A stretch of DNA of 64,000 bases from Paenibacillus amylolyticus. Lineage in GTDB: Bacteria; Bacillota; Bacilli; Paenibacillales; Paenibacillaceae. Both the position numbers and the translations under genes were made by a program. This document shows positions 42,775-52,902 of the stretch, one piece after another. Position 1 is the first letter of the stretch; every line of letters begins with the position of its first letter. The stretch covers positions 3,782,001 through 3,846,000 of the forward strand of contig NZ_CP121451.1 in NCBI RefSeq assembly GCF_029689945.1, in the 5' to 3' direction. The notes beneath the pieces are model-generated. The model ran no database searches. It was given only the letters and a program-made list of their open reading frames with translations, and had not been told where the DNA came from.

Positions 42775-43983
42775 TTACATTTCCTTACTATGTTGTGCGA
42801 GAGCGGTACTGACTGCATTATTTTTTACAGTCCATAGATGTGAGACCATCAATGTGAGAAGCAGGATCAGACAGAATCCAGCCAAAATCCAGATCGTATT
42901 CACAACAGGCCAGGCACTCATGCTCCATCCAGTCACATATTGCAATACGGCACCTCCAATACCACCCGATGCGATCAGGATACTGGTTGTGAGTTCGGTC
43001 ATGCCGGGAATCAGAACATTAGCATAGACGAGTGCGATACAGAACAGCCCTGACATGAACAAACCGGTCCCGAAGATCAGCACGTAAGTTGCCCACTGTC
43101 CAGTTACAAATACCATAGCGACTGCGAATAGAAGCGTGCCGATCGTACTCCAGATCAGGAAAGGCATATAGTTTACGGCTTCTGCTATTTTTCCAGAGAA
43201 AAGACGGCCGATGATCATCGCAATCCACAGGATGGAGACACTCAGTGATGCGACAGATTCCTGAAGCTGCAATCGTTCTACGAGAATGGAGGGCAGGAAG
43301 TTCATCAGTCCCAGTTCCAGTCCCATGTAGATGAAAAAGAAGATGACAAAAATCGTTAGTAACCCCAACTGTTTTCTCGAATATCGGGCTTTACCAGCTG
43401 CATGTGCCACTGTATTCTCGCCAGCCTGTTCCAGATACAGTGCGGCTGCACGGGGCATAGTGATCCACAGGACCATGAGTACCAGTGACAACACGGCCAC
43501 GATATAGAACGTAAGATACCATAGATCCATCCAGATAAATAAGGCAGCGACAGCCGGGATGAGAAGTGCTCCAAGTGCAAAGAATACATCCAGCTTGGAC
43601 ATGGCGACTGCCTTCTGATTCTCAGTGAATTCGATCGTAAATGCTCCAACGGAAGGCTCAATGATACCTGAGCCAAAGCCTATGATAATGGTAAGCAGAA
43701 GAACGCTGGTCCAAGACGGCAAAAATCCGAGTACAGCATAAGCAGCCACAATACAGATCAAGGCAAGGGTCAGCATGGCTTTTCTTCCGATACGGGCTGT
43801 GAGGGCAGGAGCTACAAGTACACCGACAAGAAATCCGAGAAACTGCAGAAATAACAAAAATCCGCCATCACTGTAACCGCGCTCATAATATGACAATAAA
43901 ACAGGGAGAAGGGCACCGAGCACAACGCTGGTTATGCCGATTAACAGATAAAAACCGCAGCTTAGAGCGAATATTCTTTTCAA
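42775..43983 (-). CDS. Major facilitator superfamily transporter
   Basis: Intact 402-residue carrier with about twelve membrane segments and the loop motif LTARIGRKAMLT. It is the first gene of the minus-strand group and probably imports or exports its substrate. The start at 43983 follows a GGAGG-type site. The substrate cannot be read from the sequence. Confidence 0.9.
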   Translation of the reverse strand: MKRIFALSCGFYLLIGITSVVLGALLPVLLSYYERGYSDGGFLLFLQFLGFLVGVLVAPALTARIGRKAMLTLALICIVAAYAVLGFLPSWTSVLLLTIIIGFGSGIIEPSVGAFTIEFTENQKAVAMSKLDVFFALGALLIPAVAALFIWMDLWYLTFYIVAVLSLVLMVLWITMPRAAALYLEQAGENTVAHAAGKARYSRKQLGLLTIFVIFFFIYMGLELGLMNFLPSILVERLQLQESVASLSVSILWIAMIIGRLFSGKIAEAVNYMPFLIWSTIGTLLFAVAMVFVTGQWATYVLIFGTGLFMSGLFCIALVYANVLIPGMTELTTSILIASGGIGGAVLQYVTGWSMSAWPVVNTIWILAGFCLILLLTLMVSHLWTVKNNAVSTALAQHSKEM

Positions 43984-44251
43984 AAGTCCGCCTCCTAGTT
44001 GGATAAAAATTTTATAATATGTAATTAATGTTTATTTTATATATAACTTAAACCATAATTGCCCAAATGTACATGCTTTTTATTGTAAAATAATGTTAAG
44101 TTTTGTAGGTTGGAAATGTTTCTTGGGTTTATTTTTCCCTAAAACGATTTCGTGTCGAAAGGATAAATTCAATCAAGTTATATGACCTTTTAACAGTGTT
44201 GCACTTGTAAGGGGAGGGAGGATCGAGGGATTGTAAATCGTGCAAAATAAA
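43984..44251. other. AT-rich intergenic region
   Basis: No gene is seen. It must contain the promoter of the minus-strand MFS group. AT-rich tracts dominate and no unambiguous operator is visible. Confidence 0.4.
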
Positions 44252-44300
44252 AAAACGCCCCCTCTCTGAGCAGACAGGAAACGTTCTGACAAGCCGTTCT
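44252..44300 (-). terminator. Terminator after the hypothetical protein gene
   Basis: On the minus strand AACG...CCTGTCTGCTCAGAGAGG...CGTT folds into an imperfect stem followed by a T7 run. Confidence 0.6.
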
Positions 44301-44331
44301 ATATGATATTTCTAACACACGCGTATCACCA

Positions 44332-44964
44332 TTAAGCAGTCTGTACAAAGAAAATTCCATCGAATGGTGTGTAAGCAGACGCTGGACCCCTTCGCAAAAA
44401 TAAATAACCGTTTGCATCAGGGAGACCCAATATATCCCGATATGGTTCAGGAAAATCTCCGGAATATATCTGACACACCAGTTGATATTCCTCTATCAGG
44501 TGGTTAATTCCTTTCACACCGTTTGGTAGCGTGGATGAGAAGAATGAAAATGCAGGGAAATCCTGATCGTCCAGCTCCATTTCAATCAAACGTACGCCGC
44601 TCAACGGAATGGATGGCACGGGACATACGGAAGTTAGTGGATGTGAAGATACCGAGACATAAGTGCATCCGGCGAGAATGTTCTCGTTCCATTCCAGCTC
44701 ATCCCCCGTATAGGTTACCTGATCGAGAAAGTACTCGGAGGCGGAGTAGGTCGAGAATACCGAGATATATTTATCTTCTGGTAAAGAAGAGATATCAACC
44801 TGCTGTGAAAGTGTATTGCAATGGATGGAGAACAAATGCAATAGAGGCTGTCCCTCAGGATTAAGCGGCCATTCTGCAACGTATGCAGTCTCTCCACCAA
44901 TCCACATCCCGGTGTCTTGGTTTGCATTATCGGGGTCAACTGTAATTCGAGTAACTTGGTACAT
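44332..44964 (-). CDS. Hypothetical protein, perhaps DUF1963/YwqG-like
   Basis: A 210-residue soluble protein without signal peptide or membrane segment. The pattern EWPLNPEGQPLLHLFSIHC, then an acidic beta-rich middle and YQLVCQIYSGDFPEP / LPDANGYLFLRR near the end recalls DUF1963 proteins. That match is from memory and weak. The start at 44964 follows AAGGGAG. Nothing in the context gives a function. Confidence 0.6.
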   Translation of the reverse strand: MYQVTRITVDPDNANQDTGMWIGGETAYVAEWPLNPEGQPLLHLFSIHCNTLSQQVDISSLPEDKYISVFSTYSASEYFLDQVTYTGDELEWNENILAGCTYVSVSSHPLTSVCPVPSIPLSGVRLIEMELDDQDFPAFSFFSSTLPNGVKGINHLIEEYQLVCQIYSGDFPEPYRDILGLPDANGYLFLRRGPASAYTPFDGIFFVQTA

Positions 44965-45125
44965 GTGAAGCTCCCTTCAGTGGTTTTGGCTTTCCTATGT
45001 ACTGCTCTATGTGTTTTCATATAACCGTTCATTGCTTCATTTCAGTATAAATGAGATGATGTGGAATGAGAATCAGTACAAGGTACTAACTCTTGCAGGG
45101 GATTACAAATGAGAAGCGGTGACAC

Positions 45126-45826
45126 ATGTTAATTAACAAATACATAAGTGAAACGGGATTCTGCTCCCGCCGGGAAACGAACCGGTTAATTGCAGCGGGA
45201 CGTATAACGATCAATGGCAGGGTATGTGAAAAGGGGCGAATGTTGAACCTCATGATGTGGTACTCATTGATGGCATGGAGATCCCTCGTAATGACAGCAA
45301 ACCTGTCTACATTGCTCTGAATAAACCGATCGGTATTGTCTGCACAGCAGCAGAACAGGTGAAGGGCAACATCATTCAATATATGAATTATTCTTCTCGC
45401 ATATTTGCGGTAGGCAGGCTGGATAAGGCCTCTGAGGGGTTAATTTTGCTTACGAATGATGGAGGCATTGTGAACAAGATGATGCGTTCGGAGCATAATC
45501 ATGATAAAGAATATGTAGTGACTGTAGATAAACCTGTAACTGATGAATTTGTAAAGTCCATGTCCGAAGGTGTAGAGATTCTGAACGTGGTGACCAAGCC
45601 CTGCGAAGTGTATAGGCAGAGCGAACATGTATTTCGGATTATATTGACACAGGGTCTCAATCTGCAGATTCGGAGAATGTGCAAAGCCTTGGGGTATCGC
45701 GTGTTGAAGCTGGAGCGTATCCGAATTATGAATATTACACTCGATCAACTGGAGCGGGGCCAATGGCGTCATCTGGAGCCAGAGGAACTGGAGATTCTGC
45801 TGTCTCAATTGAACGAGCTAAAATGA
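45126..45826 (+). CDS. rluF: RluF-type 23S rRNA pseudouridine synthase (one frameshift)
   Basis: About 233 residues. An S4 RNA-binding domain (MLINKYISETGFCSRRETNR, ITINGRVCEKG) is joined to a catalytic domain with VGRLDKASEGLILLTNDG (catalytic Asp), LNLQIRRMCKALGY and LKLERIRIMN. The G4 run at 45233-45236 is one short; G5 gives KGANVEPHDVVLIDGME. It modifies uridine in the large rRNA. Assignment to RluF rather than RluB/E is by overall pattern. Confidence 0.86.
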
Positions 45827-45854
45827 ATTGAAAAATAAAGAGAAAAACGAAGAA

Positions 45855-45885
45855 AACACTAACCCCTCAGCGGATTAGTGTTTTT
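45855..45885. terminator. Bidirectional terminator
   Basis: AACACTAA and TTAGTGTT flank a GC-rich loop and a T5 run follows; on the other strand T-rich sequence also follows. It separates the convergent rluF and EamA genes. Confidence 0.72.
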
Positions 45886-46788
45886 GTTGTTAAGCTTGTA
45901 TGCTTTGCGCTCAGATATGTAAGAGCCGAATAGTGTTAAAAACGCACCAATTACAATTACCCAGGTGATCTGTTCCCGAAGAATGAGTGCAGATGACACG
46001 ACAGTAATGACAGGCACCAGATAGATATATACACTCGTTTGCATAGCTCCGAGAAGATTCACAGCCCGGTTCCAGGTCACGAAACACAACGCGGAGGCAC
46101 CCAGACCGAGGAAGAGAAAATTAGAAAGATTGGTCATACTTGTGAAGCGTCCGAGTTCCCAATGGAATTCGAACAGGAAAAGAGCTGGCAGCATGAAGAT
46201 CAGGCCATAGAAAAATACGTTGCGGGTCGCACCAATGGTGTGGAAGCCAAGCTGGCCAATTTTACGCATTAATACAGAATAAATTGCCCATACCGCAGGT
46301 GCTATAAAAGCAAGCAGATCACCTGCCGGATTCAGTTGCAGCACGAAACTGCCATTCAGCGCGATGAGCAGAATGCCACTCAAGGCAATCCCAAATCCGA
46401 TAATAAAGCGGCGGGTTAACTTCTCACCATCCAGGAAGAAATGTGCGAGTACGGCAGTGAAGAACGGGGCAATGGATACAATAACACCCACGTTGGAAGC
46501 GGTTGTGTACAGCAGCGCAATATTTTCAATGAGAAAATATAGAGTCACTCCACATATTCCTGCTCCGATAAACAAGCACTCTTCCCTGAATGAAGCGGTC
46601 CGCAGTGAACGAGGATAGATCAGCAAGAGTACCAAATACCCGATCAGAAAGCGAAAAAACAAAATTTCTACTGGAGTGAAGTCAATCAGCAGAACCTTCG
46701 TTGAGACAAAGGTAGTGCCCCAGATCAATATGGTGATCAAAGCGAGTACATGCCCGGTAGAGACCTTGGTGTTATGATGACTCGTCAT
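45859..46788 (-). CDS. EamA/DMT-family metabolite transporter
   Basis: Intact 309-residue protein with ten predicted membrane segments in two EamA repeats (start LIWGTTFVSTKVLL; second repeat AFIAPAVWAIYSVLM). Its ATG overlaps the TGA of the upstream AraC gene once that gene's frameshift is corrected, so the two are coupled. It is an exporter of an amino acid or metabolite. Confidence 0.9.
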   Translation of the reverse strand: MTSHHNTKVSTGHVLALITILIWGTTFVSTKVLLIDFTPVEILFFRFLIGYLVLLLIYPRSLRTASFREECLFIGAGICGVTLYFLIENIALLYTTASNVGVIVSIAPFFTAVLAHFFLDGEKLTRRFIIGFGIALSGILLIALNGSFVLQLNPAGDLLAFIAPAVWAIYSVLMRKIGQLGFHTIGATRNVFFYGLIFMLPALFLFEFHWELGRFTSMTNLSNFLFLGLGASALCFVTWNRAVNLLGAMQTSVYIYLVPVITVVSSALILREQITWVIVIGAFLTLFGSYISERKAYKLNNKNTNPLRG

Positions 46789-47635
46789 ACGATGTGATCG
46801 GTGGTTCGTTTCGGTTCGGTATCATGATTGAAGATACGTCTGTATTGCTTGGGCGTCAGGCCAATCAGCTTTTGAAAAAGTTCGTGAAGTGGCTCTGGTC
46901 GCTAAATCCTGTCTGTGCGGCAACTTCAATCGGAAGCTGGCCTTGTTCCAATAATCGTTTGGCTTGGTTAATACGAATGGTCTCCAGGTAGCGGTAGGGT
47001 GATATGCCCTTCTGGCGAGTGAACAAACGCAGCAGGTGATATTTGCTCATCTCCGTCAAGTCGGCTAACTCGTTTAATGAGATGTTCTCCATGTAATGAG
47101 ATTCAATGTACTCACATATGCGTCTGATCTCCATAGTGACATCCTGAGTGGAAACAGGCGGTTCAGCATCTGAATAATCTCGCATCAATTGATCCAGCAG
47201 AAAGAGTAACAATTCTTCTTTGCAGAAATCCGATTGCTCCTCCAGAATTATCTGATGCAGCTCATGCAGGGAACCCACAAGTTCACTTTGGTAGAGAACG
47301 GGGGATGTAAACCGTGGCAAGTAAGCTTGTCCGGTAATCTCTCTCGCATACTCTCGCATCACCTCAGGCTGGACGTTGATACAGCGATAATCCAGCGTTC
47401 TGCCATCAACCTGTTCGCAGGCATGAGGATCATGTGGGTTAAAGACAATCATGTCACCGCTATTCAAAATGTATTCTTCATTGTTGCAGACGAGGTGACG
47501 CTTGCCTTGCTCAATAAATCCAATGACGTAATAGTCATGAAAGTGATTGGGAAACTTCTGCATAATGCCTTCAAACTGATATGCTTCTAGCTGTAAGTCG
47601 GTATCAAATACCACAGTCCGGACTTCCCGAGTCAT
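46785..47635 (-). CDS. AraC-family regulator with cupin sensor domain (one frameshift)
   Basis: About 283 residues. An N-terminal cupin (PNHFHDYYVIGFIEQGKRHL) precedes two helix-turn-helix units (ISLNELADLTEMSKYHLLRL; LPIEVAAQTGFSDQSHFTNF). The visible frame stops at FFKS at 46865. One base added at 46870-46873 continues FFKKLIGLTPKQYRRIFNHD to a TGA at 46785-46787. It probably controls the coupled EamA exporter in response to a small ligand. Confidence 0.88.
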
Positions 47636-47874
47636 GATGCACCTTCTTTCTGTATGTTAAGGTCATTATAGGTTGCAAAGAAGGAATTTTCTTGAACGAT
47701 ATTGCTATTTGCTCCAATTGTACGACCGTACAGATATCTCCAAAAACAAAACACCCGCAATCCCGGAGGGAAAGCGAGCCCTTTGCATAGTATAGTTGAT
47801 TCATGAGTTCAAACCTACATATAAATGTGAAAAAATGATGTGAGAAAAATGTCTGAAGCGATAAGTCATTGTTC

Positions 47875-48990
47875 TTAATGTAATGTAGCCAGTGCTTCAG
47901 GTGTAAAAGCCTGAATCTCAGATAAGCGGCCTTCGCGTATTTTGGCAGCCCATGCGGGATCACCAAGGAGTGCGCGTCCCACAGCTACCAGGTCAAATTC
48001 CTGTTGTTCATATCGCTTCATAAGTTCGTTCATCCCCGGATGTTTGACTTCATCGCCTTCTGCTTCGGGCTCATCTGACATGCCTACAGAACCGACTGTT
48101 ATCGTGGTTTGACCACTTAGCTTCCGCACCCACCCTGCAAATCCAAGATCGGATCCTTCAAACTCGGGCTCCCAGAAGCGTCTTGTGGAGCAGTGGAAGA
48201 TATCTACTCCTGCGTCAACCAGCAAACGAAGAAATTGCTCCAGTTGTTCCGCTGTGTCGAACAGTCGGGCTTGATAATCATTCATCTTCCATTGGGAAAT
48301 CCGCATTGCAATAGGGAAGTCAGGACCCACCGCAGCCCGAACCGCCGTGACAAGTTCAATCGCAAACTGTGTTCGTTTCCGAAGGTCACCACCGTAGCGG
48401 TCCGTCCTTCTATTCGTCGTTTTCCAGAAAAACTGATCGATCAGAAATCCGTGTGCACCGTGAAGCTCAATTCCGTCAAAACCGATACGTTGCGCATTAA
48501 CGGCTGCATCAGCGTAAGCTTGAATCACCGTTGCGATCTCTGCCTCCGTCATGGGTGCACCTACTTGAGTACCTTCCATATCTATTCCCGATGGACTTAA
48601 TGAAGCAGCTTCCGGGTGTGGTTCAGATCCAGAAGGACGAACGATTCCCATGTGTAAAATCTGAGGAAAGATTTTGCCGCCGGCAGCATGAACTTGTTCG
48701 ACCACTTCAGACCAGCCTTGAAGAGCTGCTGCTCCGTACATATGGGGGATTCTAGGCTCACTTGATGCAGACGGATGATTAATGGTTGCACCTTCCGTAA
48801 TAATGAGTCCAACACCATGCTCGGCACGCCGACGATAATATTCGGCCACATCGGGGCCCGGGACACCATCCGGGGAGAAGGCTCGCGCCATGGGAGACAT
48901 GACGATGCGCGAGGACAGGGTTAACTTGGCAACGGTGTATGGTTGAAACAAATGCTTTGTAGAAATAATGTTATATTGTGGATTACTCAA
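47875..48990 (-). CDS. Old yellow enzyme family NADH:flavin oxidoreductase
   Basis: FMN-dependent ene-reductase-like protein of about 371 residues. It has SSRIVMSPMARAF (FMN strand), QILHMGIVRPSG, ELHGAHGFLIDQFFWKTTNR with the His pair, and VAVGRALLGDPAWAAK. The favoured start is TTG 48990 with GGAGGTG six bases upstream; ATG 49005 in frame is possible. It is divergent from a TetR gene that is its likely regulator. It may detoxify electrophilic alkenes. Confidence 0.88.
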   Translation of the reverse strand: MSNPQYNIISTKHLFQPYTVAKLTLSSRIVMSPMARAFSPDGVPGPDVAEYYRRRAEHGVGLIITEGATINHPSASSEPRIPHMYGAAALQGWSEVVEQVHAAGGKIFPQILHMGIVRPSGSEPHPEAASLSPSGIDMEGTQVGAPMTEAEIATVIQAYADAAVNAQRIGFDGIELHGAHGFLIDQFFWKTTNRRTDRYGGDLRKRTQFAIELVTAVRAAVGPDFPIAMRISQWKMNDYQARLFDTAEQLEQFLRLLVDAGVDIFHCSTRRFWEPEFEGSDLGFAGWVRKLSGQTTITVGSVGMSDEPEAEGDEVKHPGMNELMKRYEQQEFDLVAVGRALLGDPAWAAKIREGRLSEIQAFTPEALATLH

Positions 48991-49139
48991 TGTGTGCACC
49001 TCCATTATGTTGTACCTTTTAGTGGGTACGAGTGCAATGTTAGCAATCCCTACAGGCTTACTCAACCAACAGTTTGATTGTTTTGTTGCTTAAGCGAAAG
49101 ACACGGATTATTGTATGGTGTCTGTGAACTTGCTTTCAC

Positions 49140-49168
49140 TTGTTGAACCAATAGCACTTATCTATAAT
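49140..49168 (+). promoter_or_regulatory. Promoter of the TetR-family gene
   Basis: TTGTTG at 49140-49145 and TATAAT at 49163-49168 are 17 bases apart, 45 bases before the start codon. Confidence 0.5.
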
Positions 49169-49213
49169 GAAGAAGTCTGGCCAAATATGTTGTGTATAAA
49201 GGAGGATTGGGAC

Positions 49214-49795
49214 ATGTCGGGTGTATTGTCTCCAAACTCGAACGATCCGCGTGTCATTCGCACTCGGCAATTAATTTTGGATGCGTTTCTACACCAATTG
49301 AATCTTAAAAATTTCAACAGCATTACGATTCAAAATATTACGGAGCAGGCCACAATTAACAGAGCCACTTTTTACGCCCATTTTCAGGATAAATATGCCC
49401 TGCTTGAAGCTTTGTTATCGGATGCTTTTATGGAATATGTAACAAAAAGGGTGGACCCGGATGCCCGGTTATCAGCGGAAACTATACAGCAACTTATATT
49501 TTCATTATGTGATTATCACGTCTCAAGCAATGACTGCATCAAGAAATATGAGACAGTTGCACCGATAATTGAAGAAAACATCAAGACCCAGCTGGAACAA
49601 TTTCTGCTTGAATTAATGAGCAAAGTGGCGAAGGATGTGGATTCCAAAACGCTGAAAGTAACTGCAACCATGCTAAGCTGGTCGATCTATGGAATGACGT
49701 ATCGGTGGAACACGGATGGAAGACAGGAATCTCCTGATGACTTGGCCCAGCGAGTTGTTCCCTATATGATGGGCGGATTGGAATTGTTGAATTAA
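49214..49795 (+). CDS. TetR/AcrR-family regulator
   Basis: A 193-residue repressor. The N-terminal helix-turn-helix reads ITIQNITEQATINRATFYAH followed by FQDKYALLEA. The start ATG 49214 follows AAGGAGG; longer reading upstream has no site. It is divergent from the OYE gene and in front of a Dabb protein gene. Confidence 0.88.
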   Translation: MSGVLSPNSNDPRVIRTRQLILDAFLHQLNLKNFNSITIQNITEQATINRATFYAHFQDKYALLEALLSDAFMEYVTKRVDPDARLSAETIQQLIFSLCDYHVSSNDCIKKYETVAPIIEENIKTQLEQFLLELMSKVAKDVDSKTLKVTATMLSWSIYGMTYRWNTDGRQESPDDLAQRVVPYMMGGLELLN

Positions 49796-49861
49796 CCTCA
49801 TGAATTAAGCTGATGAATGAAATCGCAGTACTATTCGAATGGACGGAGGAGAAATGACAAG

Positions 49862-50161
49862 ATGATTGAACATTTGGTTGTTTTCAAATTTAATGACAAA
49901 ACCACGCTAGCCAAACAGCAGGAATGGGTGGAGCAATTGCTCGCGTTACAGGAACAAATTCCGGGGATTGTCACGTTGACCGCAGGGATCAATGTAACGG
50001 AGGAAACGGACCGTATTCAAGGTTATACGATTGGATTAAGAGTGACGTTTGCAGATCTGGAGGCACTGCGTGCTTATGGTCCACATCCTGCCCATCAAGC
50101 ATTTGTCGCTTCTTTGGATGGTTGGGTGGAAGATGTCATTGTTGTTGATTATGCGATATAA
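49862..50161 (+). CDS. Dabb-family (stress-responsive A/B barrel) protein
   Basis: A 99-residue ferredoxin-fold dimeric barrel protein: MIEHLVVFKFNDKTT, then GYTIGLRVTFADLEALRAYG and HPAHQAFVASLDGWVEDVIV. The start ATG 49862 follows GGAGGAG. The family role in bacteria is unclear. Confidence 0.85.
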   Translation: MIEHLVVFKFNDKTTLAKQQEWVEQLLALQEQIPGIVTLTAGINVTEETDRIQGYTIGLRVTFADLEALRAYGPHPAHQAFVASLDGWVEDVIVVDYAI

Positions 50162-50207
50162 AGTTGCAATCATAGAGGTTTGACGACTATAGGAGTTGAA
50201 GATTCCC

Positions 50208-50943
50208 ATGTGTTTAATTTTATTTGCTTACAACATGCATCCAACGTATCCGCTTATTCTGGGATCAAACAGGGATGAATTCTATCACAGACCTACGGCT
50301 CAAGCACATTATTGGGAAGATTACCCGCAAATATTGGCAGGGCGAGACTTGTCAAAAATGGGAACCTGGATGGGCGTAACAACAGATGGGCGTCTGGCCG
50401 CTGTTACGAATTATCGTGATCCGAATGAAGAGCTACATGCCAAGGGCTCAAGAGGAGATCTGGTTGCTGACTTTCTAAAGGGAACGTCCACACCTGAGCA
50501 ATATATACAACGCGCGGTGCAAAGCCGAGATCATTATCCTGGCTATAATTTGTTAGTGGGTGATCCGGAGAATCTCTATTATTATTCGAATGTGGGTAAT
50601 GTGGTGATGAAGTTGCAACCGAGAATATACGGGATTAGTAATCACTTGATTAATACAGATTGGCCCAAGGTGAAACGTGGGAAAGAAGGGCTGGAGAATC
50701 ATCCAAGGGAAGGCCGTGGACGAACTTTTGCCTCATACAGGCGTTCCATTGGAGTGGGAACGATTATTATCCCCCATCTTCGTTAGAAGTGAGAAATTCG
50801 ACTACGGGACCAGAGCTTCATCCGTTGTACTGATGAACAGAGAAGAAGTATTTTTCACGGAGATGGTTCACCAGAACGGAGAGGTCATGGAGCAACGTTT
50901 TAACATAAACCTCTTACCTGGCCAAGCTGAGAATATGAAATAA
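50208..50943 (+). CDS. NRDE/TANGO2-family protein (one frameshift)
   Basis: About 245 residues. The start MCLILFAYNMHP places Cys2 for possible Ntn-type exposure, followed by the name-giving LGSNRDEFYHRP and KMGTWMGVTTDGRLAAVTNY. The break near 50696 is one missing base; the second frame continues IIQGKAVDELLPHTGVPLEW to FFTEMVHQNG. The function in bacteria is unknown. Confidence 0.85.
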
Positions 50944-51095
50944 GTGATGTCCAGACGTTATATATTTACATGAATAATTGAAGTAGACTGCTCTTTGATC
51001 TTTTTTTCTTTGGGTATCAGAGCGTACTTTCAAATTTTATATGTCAGCTAACGTAACGCCGATTAAACGGTGTGAGAATAGCTTTTGTATAACAC

Positions 51096-51120
51096 GCCCA
51101 ATTTTAGTTGGGCTCTTTAT
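51096..51120 (+). terminator. Weak terminator-like hairpin
   Basis: GCCCAA and TTGGGC with a six-base loop, followed by TCTTTAT. The rest of 50944-51242 shows a TATAAT at 51172-51177 that may serve the permease gene; no purine riboswitch core is present. Confidence 0.4.
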
Positions 51121-51242
51121 CTCTTATCACAATTCTATGTCATGAATCATGGAACTTCCCTGAATAGTTTATATAATGTGAATCAACATAACATGATTTT
51201 GCAGTGGTTCGGTTGATTCTAATTTCAGGGGGGCAACGTGGG

Positions 51243-52559
51243 ATGAAAGAAACCAAAAAGATGAGAGTATTTTCACTGGGGATTCAGCACGTACTCGCAA
51301 TGTATGCGGGAGCAATTCTGGTACCTTTGCTGGTGGGCAGAGCGCTAAATCTGACAGCAGAGCAATTGGCGTATCTGGTATCCATTGACCTGTTAACGTG
51401 TGGGATTGCAACATGGCTTCAGGCTCGGAAAGGAAAGTACCTGGGTATTGGTTTGCCAGCAGTGCTCGGAAGTTCCTTTGTAGCCGTGACACCCATGATT
51501 GCGATTGGGTCGCAATACGGAATTCCTGCCATATATGGTTCGATTATTGCAGCGGGTTTATTTATCGTCATCTTTGCGGTGTTTTTCAGCAAAATCGTCA
51601 AACTATTTCCACCAGTTGTGATCGGTACAGTAGTAACCATCATCGGTCTTGCGTTAATCCCAACCGGTATTAAAAACATGGCGGGTGGAGCAAACAGCGA
51701 GAATTTTGGAAGCTTGGACAATCTGGCCCTTTCTTTTGGCGTATTACTTTTCATTCTAATTCTGAATCGATATGCTCGCGGTTTGGTTAAATCCCTGGCT
51801 GTTCTCCTTGGTATTATTGTGGGGACCCTCATCGCAGCCTTCATGGGAAAAGTGAATTTTGCTTCTGTACAGGAAGCCTCCTGGTTCCATCTGCCCCAAC
51901 CCTTTTACTTCGGATGGCCTACCTTCGAAATCGGTCCCATTATTACAATGATAATTGTAGGTACGGTCGTAATCATTGAATCGACAGGTGTATTTATGGC
52001 TTTGAGCAAAATCTGTGATCAACCCATTAACGAGAAAGATCTGGCGCGTGGATATCGCGCAGAAGGTCTCGCATTTGTCCTGGGCGGCATATTTAATGCT
52101 TTTCCATACAATACCTTTGCACAGAATGTCGGTTTGGTTCAGCTCTCGAAGGTGAAAACGACCAATGTTGTTGTTGCAGCCGGCGGTATTCTGGTCTTTC
52201 TGGGACTCATTCCAAAGGTAGCTGCTTTTGCAACCATTATTCCAAGCGCTGTCCTTGGGGGAGCGACGGTTGTCCTGTTCGGAATGGTCGTTTCATCCGG
52301 GATCAAAATGCTGCAAAACGTCGACTTTGGCAAACAATCCAATCTTTTAATCGTGGCTTGCTCCGTTTCTCTTGGACTTGGCGTTACTGCCGTACCCGAT
52401 CTGTTTGCCCAGCTTCCTCAAAGTATTCGCATCATTGTGAGTGACGGTATTATTACAGGAAGCCTGTCAGCGATCCTGCTCAATGTGTTCTTTAACCTTG
52501 GTTTCAAAAAAGAAAGCTTGCCTGTACAACCTGTACAGGTTCAGGAAGCACATACGTAA
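51243..52559 (+). CDS. pbuX: NCS2-family xanthine/purine permease
   Basis: Intact 438-residue carrier with about fourteen membrane segments: FSLGIQHVLAMYAGAILVPL at the start, QNVGLVQLSKVKTTNVV as the NCS2 signature. The start ATG 51243 was preferred over GTG 51204. XanQ/PbuX-like rather than UraA-like by the signature. It imports xanthine, uric acid or a related purine. Confidence 0.88.
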   Translation: MKETKKMRVFSLGIQHVLAMYAGAILVPLLVGRALNLTAEQLAYLVSIDLLTCGIATWLQARKGKYLGIGLPAVLGSSFVAVTPMIAIGSQYGIPAIYGSIIAAGLFIVIFAVFFSKIVKLFPPVVIGTVVTIIGLALIPTGIKNMAGGANSENFGSLDNLALSFGVLLFILILNRYARGLVKSLAVLLGIIVGTLIAAFMGKVNFASVQEASWFHLPQPFYFGWPTFEIGPIITMIIVGTVVIIESTGVFMALSKICDQPINEKDLARGYRAEGLAFVLGGIFNAFPYNTFAQNVGLVQLSKVKTTNVVVAAGGILVFLGLIPKVAAFATIIPSAVLGGATVVLFGMVVSSGIKMLQNVDFGKQSNLLIVACSVSLGLGVTAVPDLFAQLPQSIRIIVSDGIITGSLSAILLNVFFNLGFKKESLPVQPVQVQEAHT

Positions 52560-52599
52560 TTCTTGTAATCACATACATGTCATCACGAAGAAGGAATAG

Positions 52600-52676
52600 A
52601 TCCAAGCCGGTTTTTCTGGGAAGTGGAATGCAAGGGAATGACTCCACTTGGCAGAGGAACCACTTGGATTTTTTTT
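52600..52676 (+). terminator. Long terminator after the purine permease
   Basis: ATCCAAG...GGTTTTTCTGG...AGTGG pairs with CCACT...CAGAGGAACC...TTGGAT, followed by a T8 run. The remaining 225 bases to the next gene show nothing further. Confidence 0.82.
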
Positions 52677-52902
52677 GTGCCAAACCTACGATGTTTTCGT
52701 TTTCATATCAAAGTTACTGTTCATGAGGAATGCAAAAGGAATGCAAATATGCTAAAGTTTCATCAAGAACAATTTATATGTTCGTCTAAGTCAACAACCT
52801 CTACATTGAATTTCCATGCGACTACATAAATGAGCATTGGTTCACAAGGCTAAAATATGACCGAGGATATTCCTTGGCTACTGAAAAGGAGTTGTGAGCA
52901 TC

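Noticed and set aside
51000..51243. Purine riboswitch before the xanthine-type permease
   Set aside because: The conserved core of purine aptamers (TATAATCC...GTTTCTACC...GACTACG order) was looked for and is absent; only a TATAAT and a weak hairpin are seen.
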